A stretch of DNA of 58,043 nucleotides from an uncultured Bacteroidales bacterium. GTDB lineage: Bacteria; Bacteroidota; Bacteroidia; Bacteroidales; Bacteroidaceae. Each line of letters starts with the position of its first letter. Position 1 is the stretch's first letter. Position numbers and translations under genes: made by a program. Below are positions 40,512-47,454 of the stretch, in pieces. The notes under the pieces were generated by a model. That model was given only the letters and a program-made list of their open reading frames with translations. It did not search any database and was not told the DNA's origin. The stretch covers positions 1-58,043 of the forward strand of contig CACYQI010000010.1 in NCBI GenBank assembly GCA_902776455.1, read 5' to 3'.

Positions 40512-41513
40512 CTATTGGGCGGTCTGCATGACGGCTTTGAAGTAGCCGACGCTCTCGGCGATGCCGATGAAGGGGTCGCTCATGTCCTTCTCATACTCGA
40601 GGCTGACGGAACCCTTGTAGCCCACTTTGCGCAACAACTTGACGAAGAGGGGGAAGTCGATGATGCCTCGTCCCAGCTCGATGGCTTTGCCCTCTTTCGT
40701 CGGAGCGGTAACGTCCTTGAGATGAATGTCGAAGACGCGCTTGGCATAACGCTTGAGGTCGCGCATCGGGTCGCTGCCGTAGCGTAGGTCATGCCCGATG
40801 TCGAGGCAGATGCCCAGTCGGGGGTCGCGGTCCTTGACGTCCTCCCAGATGGACGTTGCATCGGGGTAGAGCGACATGTCGGGGCCGTGCAGGTGGATGG
40901 CATAGCGGATGTTCGTCTCGCGAACCAGCTGTTCCACGCGGTCGAGCACAGCATAGTTGGGCGACTTGTCGCCCCAGGAGCCGGGCACGCCCACGACAAG
41001 GTCAACGCCCACTCGCTGAGCGTAGGCAAAAGCTTTCTCGGCTGCCGGCACGTCCTTCATGTAGATAGGTCCAACGGCATAGCCGACGACATTGTGCTCG
41101 GCAAGCTTGGCCTTGAACGCAGCCACTTGGTCGGCATCGGCATCAAGCGGCAGGTGGAAGTCCTTGATGCAGAGATAATGGACGTCTATTCGGCGCATGA
41201 AGGCCAACGTGGTGTCGATGTCGAACTTGTTGAACGTGTAGCCCGCCATGCCGAGATGGAAGGAAGACCCTCTTCCCAACCCTTCCCCCTCTATGGGGAA
41301 CGGCATCTCGTCTGATTTAGTGGTTAGGGGTGAGTGGTTAGGGGTTAGAGGATTGTTGGGGATGCTGGCTTCGGTGCCAGAAGTATTCTCTAACCTCTTA
41401 CCTCTAACCTCTAACCACTTAGAGAGGGCCTTTGAGTTAGAAAACGCCTGTTGTGTTTGCAGCATGGCAACACCTGCCAAGCTGCTTCGGAGAAATGTTC
41501 TGCGGTTTATCAT
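40512..41513 (-). CDS. Tat-exported sugar phosphate isomerase/epimerase-like TIM barrel
   Basis: From the ATG at 41511-41513 the 333-residue protein starts MINRRTFLRSSLAGVAM, a twin-arginine signal, then a xylose-isomerase-like TIM barrel with metal-binding Glu/His/Asp/Glu positions (HLHGPDMS, LGICLDIGHDLRYG, FDIHLKDVT, VSLEYEKDM). Such proteins in Bacteroidetes often act on keto-sugars, alongside GH or DUF1080 enzymes; the substrate is unknown. Residues ~33-82 are repeat-derived: type E (PNNPLTPNHSPLTT) and type A (PIEGEGLGRG), lying between the signal and the barrel, where an insertion is easy to tolerate. Confidence 0.85.
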   Translation of the reverse strand: MINRRTFLRSSLAGVAMLQTQQAFSNSKALSKWLEVRGKRLENTSGTEASIPNNPLTPNHSPLTTKSDEMPFPIEGEGLGRGSSFHLGMAGYTFNKFDIDTTLAFMRRIDVHYLCIKDFHLPLDADADQVAAFKAKLAEHNVVGYAVGPIYMKDVPAAEKAFAYAQRVGVDLVVGVPGSWGDKSPNYAVLDRVEQLVRETNIRYAIHLHGPDMSLYPDATSIWEDVKDRDPRLGICLDIGHDLRYGSDPMRDLKRYAKRVFDIHLKDVTAPTKEGKAIELGRGIIDFPLFVKLLRKVGYKGSVSLEYEKDMSDPFIGIAESVGYFKAVMQTAQ

Positions 41514-41668
41514 GTTGTTTACTTGGAGTGAAGAGTGAAGAATCAAAGTTACATTCGTCTGGTTGCTTACTATTATTCTTCACTCTTCGTTCTCTCATTT
41601 TTTACCATTTGTTCCACAAAAGTATAAAATAATTCTCGATTGAGGATGAAAGATTGAATATAATTTCG

Positions 41669-41676
41669 TAAATTTG
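41669..41676 (+). promoter_or_regulatory. -7 box TAAATTTG ahead of the TIR-like gene
   Basis: TAAATTTGCAGAG fits TAnnTTTG but is 223 bases from the ATG; the intervening leader is repeats. It may drive the TIR-like, ATPase and DUF4435 genes. Confidence 0.45.
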
Positions 41677-41702
41677 CAGAGAAAAACAAAAAGTAAGCCC
41701 TC

Positions 41703-41785
41703 CTGTCGCCTTCGGCGAAGTAAAAAGTGAAGAATATCGCCTTCGGCGAAGTGAAAAGTGAAGAATGTCGCCTTCGGCGAAGTGA
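41703..41785. repeat. Three UUCG hairpins with ~32-bp period (type D)
   Basis: TCGCCTTCGGCGAAGTGAAA and close variants occur at about 41706, 41737 and 41769. Each encodes a C(UUCG)G tetraloop stem in the RNA. They sit in the predicted leader of the defence-like genes and could pause or terminate transcription, or simply be dispersed repeats. Confidence 0.65.
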
Positions 41786-41899
41786 AAAGTGAAAAGTGAA
41801 AAGTGAAAAATCAAAGTTACCAGCCGCGCTGTAAATAGCTAAATTATAAAATTGTAAATAAATCGTAAATAGTAAATCGTCAAATCGTAAATTACCTCG

Positions 41900-42427
41900 A
41901 TGAACACACATAAGACTTACGTTGCCTATGATGCTATAGGCGTTCTCGACCACGAGAACAGCAACCTCAAGACATTCCATCAGTTGCACGCTTGGCAAAG
42001 GATGCGCCCCGACCGCTTCCGCTTCCTGAACATGGACGAAATCAACTTCTCGAGCGAACACGACGACCTCGTCGATAGCACGGTCAAGAACCGTCTGCTT
42101 GCCCTCATGGCTCAGGCGGACAACCTGCTTGTGCTCGTCTCGCCCATCACCAACGTGGAAAGCCCCATCCTGAACTGGCAAATCAGCAAGGCTGTGAACC
42201 GCTACCACCTGCCCGTCATCATCGCCTACGTCGGCAAAGAACAGCTGGGCGACACTTCGGTAGAGGACAACTGGCACCGATTGCCGAACAAGATACGCAA
42301 GTACATCGGCCGCGACAGCGCACGCATGTGCCACATCCCGCTCACACAAGACAAGCTGGAACGCGCCCTCGGCACCTTCTCCGTTGACTCGCAGACATAT
42401 CCCTGGAACTCAACGACAATCTTCTAA
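41900..42427 (+). CDS. TIR-like (MTH538/ThsB-type) domain protein
   Basis: A 175-residue soluble protein that resembles the TIR-like MTH538 family, which includes ThsB of Thoeris: strand KTYVAYDAIGV, helical HQLHAWQRM, NMDEINFSSEHDDLVDSTVK (about 45-63), ALMAQADNLLVLVSPITNVE and NWQISKAVNRYHLPVIIAYV. In ThsB-like proteins this fold makes a cyclic ADP-ribose-type signal or senses infection. The usual Glu after the conserved Trp appears to be Gln (Q94), so catalysis is uncertain. It precedes an ABC-type ATPase and a DUF4435 gene. The assignment is from pattern recognition only. Confidence 0.6.
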   Translation: MNTHKTYVAYDAIGVLDHENSNLKTFHQLHAWQRMRPDRFRFLNMDEINFSSEHDDLVDSTVKNRLLALMAQADNLLVLVSPITNVESPILNWQISKAVNRYHLPVIIAYVGKEQLGDTSVEDNWHRLPNKIRKYIGRDSARMCHIPLTQDKLERALGTFSVDSQTYPWNSTTIF

Positions 42428-42463
42428 AATTAAGAATTAAGAGAGAAGAATTAAGAATGACAT

Positions 42464-42698
42464 AACTGAAGTTTCGGAAGTTAAAATGGAAACAGACCCC
42501 CTCTAACTCCTCCTCTATGGGGAGAACTGAAGGTCGGCGTATGTTCCGCCTGCGCCTGACCGAAGGGAAGAAGGGTAAGCCAACTATTAAATAGTAAATG
42601 GTAAATGAGTAAATAGTAAATGGTAAATGAGTAAATAGTAAATGGTAAATGAGAGACTTCCTATTTAACTTCATCCTATAACACCCGAAACTTAAATG
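42464..42698. repeat. MITE-like element M, copy 2
   Basis: It has the same ends as 34803-34996 (ACTGAAGTTTCGGAAGTTAA and CCCGAAACTTAAATGA) in the gap between the TIR-like and ATPase genes. The interior differs: a type A hairpin and tandem GTAAATGAGTAAATAGTAAA units. No gene; a possible weak promoter (ATAATGTTTG) lies just to the right. Confidence 0.7.
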
Positions 42699-42758
42699 AC
42701 ATAATGTTTGCAGACAATTTTTCTTTATTAATTTTTAATTCTTAATTAAAACAAGGCA

Positions 42759-43574
42759 ATGAACGGACAATACATAGCACGCATTGAGATTGATGCCCTT
42801 TGGAATGGGCACAAGCACATCTGCTGGGACTTGCAGCCAGGCGTCAACATCCTGAGCGGCGTGAACGGCGTCGGCAAAAGCACGATACTCAACCGCGTCA
42901 TCATGCACCTGCTCGACATCAACAAGGAACTCCGCCGAAACGACGGCGTTCACCTCAGCTTCTTCCCCGAAGGAGCCAACTCTGTCGATTTCGACGTCAT
43001 ACGAAGCTTCGACCGACCCATGCTCTCCAGCGACCTTATGAACAAGCTGACCGACACGCAGATGCAGACAGAACTCGACCTGCACATCTACCACCTGCAA
43101 CGCAAATGGCTCGACTATCAGGTCAACCTCTCGAACCGCATGGTAGAACTCTTCACCAGCCAAGACCCCAATGCAGCTGCAAAGGTGCAAGAGCTGGCAA
43201 GCGAAAAGACTCACTTCCAGGACATTGTCGATGACCTCTTCAGCGAGACAGGAAAGACCATCAAGCGCGACCAGAACGAAATCTACTTCGACTCCTACGG
43301 CGAGAGCATCTCAGCCTACAAGCTCTCCAGCGGCGAGAAGCAGATGCTCATCATCCTGCTCACCGTACTGGTGCAGAACAGGCAACCCTTCGTGCTCTTC
43401 ATGGACGAACCGGAAGTCAGCCTCCACGTCGAATGGCAACAGCGACTGCTCGAACTCCTTATCAGCCTCAACCCCAACGTCCAGATAATACTCACTACCC
43501 ACAGCCCCGCCGTCATTATGAACGGATGGAGCGACAGAGTAACCGACGTGGATGACATCGAAGTAAAGATATAA
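42759..43574 (+). CDS. Small ABC/SMC-like ATPase of a PARIS-like pair
   Basis: A 271-residue ATPase: Walker A GVNGVGKST (34-42, Lys40), a helical insertion (about 95-165), signature LSSGEKQ (189-195), Walker B FVLFMDEPEV (211-220, Asp216-Glu217), and H-loop TTHSPAV (His248). It belongs to the AAA_15/AAA_21-like group found beside DUF4435 nucleases, as AriA in PARIS, but is shorter than typical AriA, which may indicate a different type. The DUF4435 gene follows after 117 bp. It may sense a phage protein and release the partner toxin. Confidence 0.82.
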   Translation: MNGQYIARIEIDALWNGHKHICWDLQPGVNILSGVNGVGKSTILNRVIMHLLDINKELRRNDGVHLSFFPEGANSVDFDVIRSFDRPMLSSDLMNKLTDTQMQTELDLHIYHLQRKWLDYQVNLSNRMVELFTSQDPNAAAKVQELASEKTHFQDIVDDLFSETGKTIKRDQNEIYFDSYGESISAYKLSSGEKQMLIILLTVLVQNRQPFVLFMDEPEVSLHVEWQQRLLELLISLNPNVQIILTTHSPAVIMNGWSDRVTDVDDIEVKI

Positions 43575-43691
43575 TTCATAATTCTCAATTCATAATACGC
43601 TAACGCCAAGAATTATGAGTTTAGGTATGCTCTATTATAATTTAATTCAAATGATTATGAATTATGAATTCTTAATTATGAATTAACAAAG

Positions 43692-44720
43692 ATGGCAAAG
43701 CGACTGCAAGAACACCTCAACTCCACATACATAGAGCTGGCCTCGCGGCTTCGGCCGAAGGATGCGGCAAGGAAGATTGTGGCATACGTCGAGAGCTACG
43801 ACGACGTGTTCTTTTGGCGCTCTGTCTTGCAGGACTTCGAGACCGAGCAAATCAAGTTCGAAGTGATGCTCCCTTCAAGGCGCAACCTCAGCAAAGGCAA
43901 GAAGGCTGCCCTCATGAACCGCCTCGGCCCTTCCCTCGGAGACTACATGATAGCTTGCGTGGATGCCGACTACGACTACCTCATGCAAGGTGCCACAGAG
44001 GTGAGCCGCACGCTCCTCTCCTCTCCCTACATCTTCCACACCTATGCCTACGCCATCGAGAACTACCAATGCTACGCTCCTTCCCTCCACACGGCATGCG
44101 TGATGAGCACACTCAACGACCGAACCATCCTCTCCTTCGAAGCCTTCATGGAAGAGTACAGCCGAACCATCTGGCCGCTCTTCGTATGGAGCATCTGGAC
44201 ACACCGCAACGGACATGCAAACACGTACAGCATCACCGACCTTGCCCAAACCATCACCTTCCACGACATCAATCCCTGGCATCCCGAGAAAGCACTCGAA
44301 CATCTGCGGGACAACGTCAACAAGAAAGTGGCCTGGTTGCAACGCAAGTTCCCAAAGGCTAAGGACAGCTACTTGAAACTGCGGAAGAGCCTTCAGGAGG
44401 ATCTCGGCATCCAGCCAGCCGACACGTATCTCTACATCCAAGGACACGCCCTCATGGATGGAGTGGTTCTGCCGCTGCTGACGCCTATCTGCAACATTCT
44501 CAGAAGAGAAAGAGAGAAGGAAATAGCGCAACTGGCTTTGCACGGCAAGCAGAAGCAAAACGAACTTTCCGGCTATCGGCACAGCCAGTCGCCCATCGAC
44601 CTCATGCTTCGCAAAGGAACGGCCTTCAAGCAAAGCAAGCCCTACCAAGAACTCTGTGCCGACATCAAAGCACTTACGGACAGAATCAGCAGGCGGGAGA
44701 AGGAGAAAGTTGAAAGTTGA
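43692..44720 (+). CDS. DUF4435 TOPRIM-like protein (AriB-like)
   Basis: A 342-residue protein whose N-terminus carries a TOPRIM-like set: Glu34 in VAYVESYDDVFFW and the Asp cluster D91-x-D93-x-D95 in CVDADYDYL, then YAIENYQCYA. In PARIS the DUF4435 partner AriB is a TOPRIM nuclease that cuts host tRNA upon activation; this one probably has a related activity. C-terminal ~45 residues are basic. It lies downstream of the ATPase with a type G repeat (AATTATGAATT) between. The final codons (KVES) run into type B repeat. Confidence 0.78.
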   Translation: MAKRLQEHLNSTYIELASRLRPKDAARKIVAYVESYDDVFFWRSVLQDFETEQIKFEVMLPSRRNLSKGKKAALMNRLGPSLGDYMIACVDADYDYLMQGATEVSRTLLSSPYIFHTYAYAIENYQCYAPSLHTACVMSTLNDRTILSFEAFMEEYSRTIWPLFVWSIWTHRNGHANTYSITDLAQTITFHDINPWHPEKALEHLRDNVNKKVAWLQRKFPKAKDSYLKLRKSLQEDLGIQPADTYLYIQGHALMDGVVLPLLTPICNILRREREKEIAQLALHGKQKQNELSGYRHSQSPIDLMLRKGTAFKQSKPYQELCADIKALTDRISRREKEKVES

Positions 44721-44827
44721 AAATGGAAAGTTGAAAATGGAAAGCTTCAGGCGCCTCGCAGAACAGATAATCGTACATGGTTTTGCAAAAAAGAGCGGCA
44801 TTGCTTTGCTATTCACGAAAAATGTCG

Positions 44828-44835
44828 TAACTTTG
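44828..44835 (+). promoter_or_regulatory. -7 box TAACTTTG for methylmalonyl-CoA epimerase
   Basis: CGTAACTTTGCATTC fits TAnnTTTG. The leader is A-rich (TTAAACAAAAACAATTAACA) immediately before the ATG at 44893. Confidence 0.65.
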
Positions 44836-44892
44836 CATTCAACTTAACTTTTAAAGTCAAACATAACACATTAAACAAAAACAATTAACATC

Positions 44893-45297
44893 ATGAAAAT
44901 TTCACGCATTGAGCACTTAGGCATCGCCGTTCAGAGCATCGACGCAGTGCTGCCCTATTTCCAGGACGTTCTCGGACTGGAGGTTTACAAGACAGAAGTT
45001 GTAGAAGACCAGAAAGTGAAGACCGCCTTCCTGAAAGTGGGCGAGGTAAAGCTGGAACTCCTGGAACCCACTTGCCCAGAGAGCACCGTACAGAAGTTCC
45101 TCGATAACGGCGGTCGTGGCGTTCACCACGTTGCTTTCAAGGTTGAAGACGGCGTAGGCGAAGCTCTCGCCATGTGCGACAGCAAAGGCATCCGCCTCAT
45201 CGACAAGGCTCCACGTAAAGGTGCCGACGGTCTGAGCATCGCATTCCTGCATCCGAAGAGCACTTGCGGCATCCTGACCGAACTCTGCGAAGAATAA
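44893..45297 (+). CDS. mce: Methylmalonyl-CoA epimerase
   Basis: It interconverts (2R)- and (2S)-methylmalonyl-CoA in the succinate-propionate route used by Bacteroidales. The 134-residue VOC/glyoxalase-fold protein has the metal ligands typical of the family: HLGIAV (His), KLELLEPT (Glu), GGRGVHHVAFKV (His) and CGILTELCEE (Glu). In many relatives mmdA (methylmalonyl-CoA decarboxylase carboxyltransferase) follows directly; here a DUF1080 gene follows instead. Confidence 0.93.
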   Translation: MKISRIEHLGIAVQSIDAVLPYFQDVLGLEVYKTEVVEDQKVKTAFLKVGEVKLELLEPTCPESTVQKFLDNGGRGVHHVAFKVEDGVGEALAMCDSKGIRLIDKAPRKGADGLSIAFLHPKSTCGILTELCEE

Positions 45298-45402
45298 GAC
45301 GAAACAAAAGAATCAAGAAGTGAAGAATGAAGACTAAAGGTTACGCTTAACGCAGTAGCAGTTTCTTCATTCTTCATTTTTTATTTTAACCACCCTAAGA
45401 CT

Positions 45403-46404
45403 ATGAACAACAAATTGATAGTAGCACTTTTCTCGCTCCTCGTCCTCTCTTTAGGCAAAGCAAGAGCAGAGAACCTCACTCCCGAGAATCAAGTCATCGG
45501 CTTGCGCCACATCATCGAGCAGACCAGCGACCCACAGCAACGCGAGGCAGCTCTGAAGCTGATGGCAAATGCAGGCACCTATCAGGCACTGACCTTTGCC
45601 GCATCGCTCATGGGCGACGAACAGCCGCAAACGGCTAAGGCTGCGGCAAGTACCGTATGGCAGATTCTTGCCGCTCACCCCGAATACAATGGGAAAGAAT
45701 CTCGCGAAATGCTTTCACAAGCCATTCCTCTTCTCGAAAAGAAGCAGAAGAAGCAGGCAAAAACATGGCTCGATGGTGCCAACCAGAACGAGGAAGGCTT
45801 CGTCTGCCTCTTCAACGGCAAGAACCTCGACGGCTGGAAAGGACTCGTAGAGAACCCGATTGCCCGCGCGAAGATGAACAGCAACGAACTGGCCAAGGCT
45901 CAGGAGAAAGCCGACGAACTGATGCGTCGCGACTGGATAATCGAGAACGGAGAGTTGGTCTATATCGGCAACGGATGGGACAACATCTGTACCGTGAAGA
46001 ACTACGCCGACTTCGAACTGCTCGTTGACTGGCGACTCGACCCGACTGGCAAGGAACCCGATGCTGGAGTCTATCTGCGCGGCACACCACAAGTACAGAT
46101 TTGGGACATTCGGCGCACTAATGTCGGCGCACAGGTCGGTTCGGGCGGTCTCTACAACAACAAGAAGAACCCCAGCACCCCGACAAGCGTCGAGGACAAC
46201 AAGTTGGGCGAATGGAACACCTTCCGCATCGTGATGAAGGGCGAGAAAGTGACCGTTTGGCTCAATGGCGTCAAAGTGGTCGATGACGTAGTCCTCGAGA
46301 ACTACTGGGACCGCAACCTGCCCATCTTCCCCTGCGACCAGATTGAGATGCAGGCACACGGCAGCCGTTGCTACTTTAGGAACATATATGTAAAGGAACT
46401 TTGA
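45403..46404 (+). CDS. Secreted DUF1080 protein (3-keto-disaccharide hydrolase family)
   Basis: A 333-residue protein with signal peptide (LIVALFSLLVLSLGKARA), an N-terminal helical domain (HIIEQTSDPQQREAALKLM to about residue 120) and a concanavalin-like DUF1080 domain with FVCLFNGKNLDGWKGL, DWRLDPTGKEPDAGVYLRGT, QVQIWD and LPIFPCDQIEMQAHG. The family includes 3-keto-disaccharide hydrolases that cleave oxidised sugars; the substrate here is unknown. It lies 27 bp upstream of fmt. Confidence 0.88.
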   Translation: MNNKLIVALFSLLVLSLGKARAENLTPENQVIGLRHIIEQTSDPQQREAALKLMANAGTYQALTFAASLMGDEQPQTAKAAASTVWQILAAHPEYNGKESREMLSQAIPLLEKKQKKQAKTWLDGANQNEEGFVCLFNGKNLDGWKGLVENPIARAKMNSNELAKAQEKADELMRRDWIIENGELVYIGNGWDNICTVKNYADFELLVDWRLDPTGKEPDAGVYLRGTPQVQIWDIRRTNVGAQVGSGGLYNNKKNPSTPTSVEDNKLGEWNTFRIVMKGEKVTVWLNGVKVVDDVVLENYWDRNLPIFPCDQIEMQAHGSRCYFRNIYVKEL

Positions 46405-46431
46405 TTTAATTCAAAATTCGAATAAATAATA

Positions 46432-47370
46432 ATGAACTCACCCCGTATCGTCTTCATGGGCACGCCCGACTTTGCTGTGCAAAGCCTTAGCCGACTCGTA
46501 GAGGAAGGTTTCAACGTGGTTGGCGTCGTCACGATGCCCGACAAACCCATTGGCCGCCACCACGATGTCCTGCAATCCAGTCCCGTCAAGAAGTTTGCAC
46601 AGGAGAAAGGCATTCCTGTCCTGCAACCCGAAAAGTTGCGCGACGAGGCTTTCCTCGCTGAGTTGAAAGCCTTGAAGCCCGACTTGCAGATAGTCGTTGC
46701 CTTCCGCATGCTGCCGCAAGTGGTTTGGGCTTTGCCGCCTCTTGGCACATTCAATCTCCATGCTGCACTTCTGCCGCAGTATCGCGGCGCAGCTCCCATC
46801 AACTGGGCCATCATCAATGGCGATAGCGAAACGGGCATCACTACGTTTTTCCTTGACGAACAGATTGATACGGGGCGCATCATCTTGCAGGAACGCATCC
46901 CCATAGCCATCGACGATTGTGCCGAAGACGTTCACGACAAACTGATGGTCAGAGGAGCTGAACTGGTCGTCAAGACGGTTCGCCTCATCGAGAGCGGAGA
47001 GGCAAAAGCCACCGACCAAAGCCTGTTTATGACTGACGAGCCGCTGCGGCCTGCTCCAAAGATATTCAAGGACACCTGCCAAATCAGATGGAGCGAACAC
47101 ACCTTGCAGAGTGCCTACAACTTCATCCGAGGCCTAAGCCCCTACCCTGCTGCTTGGACGCCTGTCCTTGCCAACGGCAAAGAAACGGAAATGAAGGTCT
47201 TCAAAGCCTCAATGCTACCTTCCGAACGAGGAGAGAAGGAAGGCTCATGTCTCGTCCCTCTTCCCGGCGGCTACCTCTCCCTCGACGAAGTGCAAATAGC
47301 AGGCAAGAAGCGAATGCCCATAGCAGACCTGCTAAGAGGGACTAACCTTAAATTTGAAAGCAACCCCTAA
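46432..47370 (+). CDS. fmt: Methionyl-tRNA formyltransferase
   Basis: It formylates initiator Met-tRNA with 10-formyl-tetrahydrofolate. The 312-residue protein has RIVFMGTPDFAVQSL (nucleotide-fold N-terminus), the catalytic segment FNLHAALLPQYRGAAPINWA, SETGITTFFLDEQIDTGRII and a C-terminal tRNA-binding domain. The C-terminal tail (TNLKFESNP) is cut off by repeat DNA; the usual ending is hydrophilic here too. Start ATG is preceded by A-rich AATAAATAATA. Confidence 0.94.
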   Translation: MNSPRIVFMGTPDFAVQSLSRLVEEGFNVVGVVTMPDKPIGRHHDVLQSSPVKKFAQEKGIPVLQPEKLRDEAFLAELKALKPDLQIVVAFRMLPQVVWALPPLGTFNLHAALLPQYRGAAPINWAIINGDSETGITTFFLDEQIDTGRIILQERIPIAIDDCAEDVHDKLMVRGAELVVKTVRLIESGEAKATDQSLFMTDEPLRPAPKIFKDTCQIRWSEHTLQSAYNFIRGLSPYPAAWTPVLANGKETEMKVFKASMLPSERGEKEGSCLVPLPGGYLSLDEVQIAGKKRMPIADLLRGTNLKFESNP

Positions 47371-47401
47371 CTCCCCCCTGAAAGAGAGACAATTAAAATT
47401 A

Positions 47402-47446
47402 CTATAGCATCTATAGCTTCTATAGCATCTATAGCTTCTATAAAAT
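47402..47446. repeat. 9-bp tandem repeat, five units, ahead of GH3
   Basis: Units alternate CTATAGCAT and CTATAGCTT (47402-47437) and end CTATAAAAT. The array abuts the GH3 start at 47455 and lies in its leader, where TATAG-rich DNA may affect RNA structure. The number of units may vary between strains. Confidence 0.75.
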
Positions 47447-47454
47447 TTCCAATC

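Noticed and set aside
41573-42349. 258-codon ORF opposite the TIR-like gene
   Set aside because: The plus-strand reading has the TIR-like pattern; the minus reading runs into type D and C repeats.
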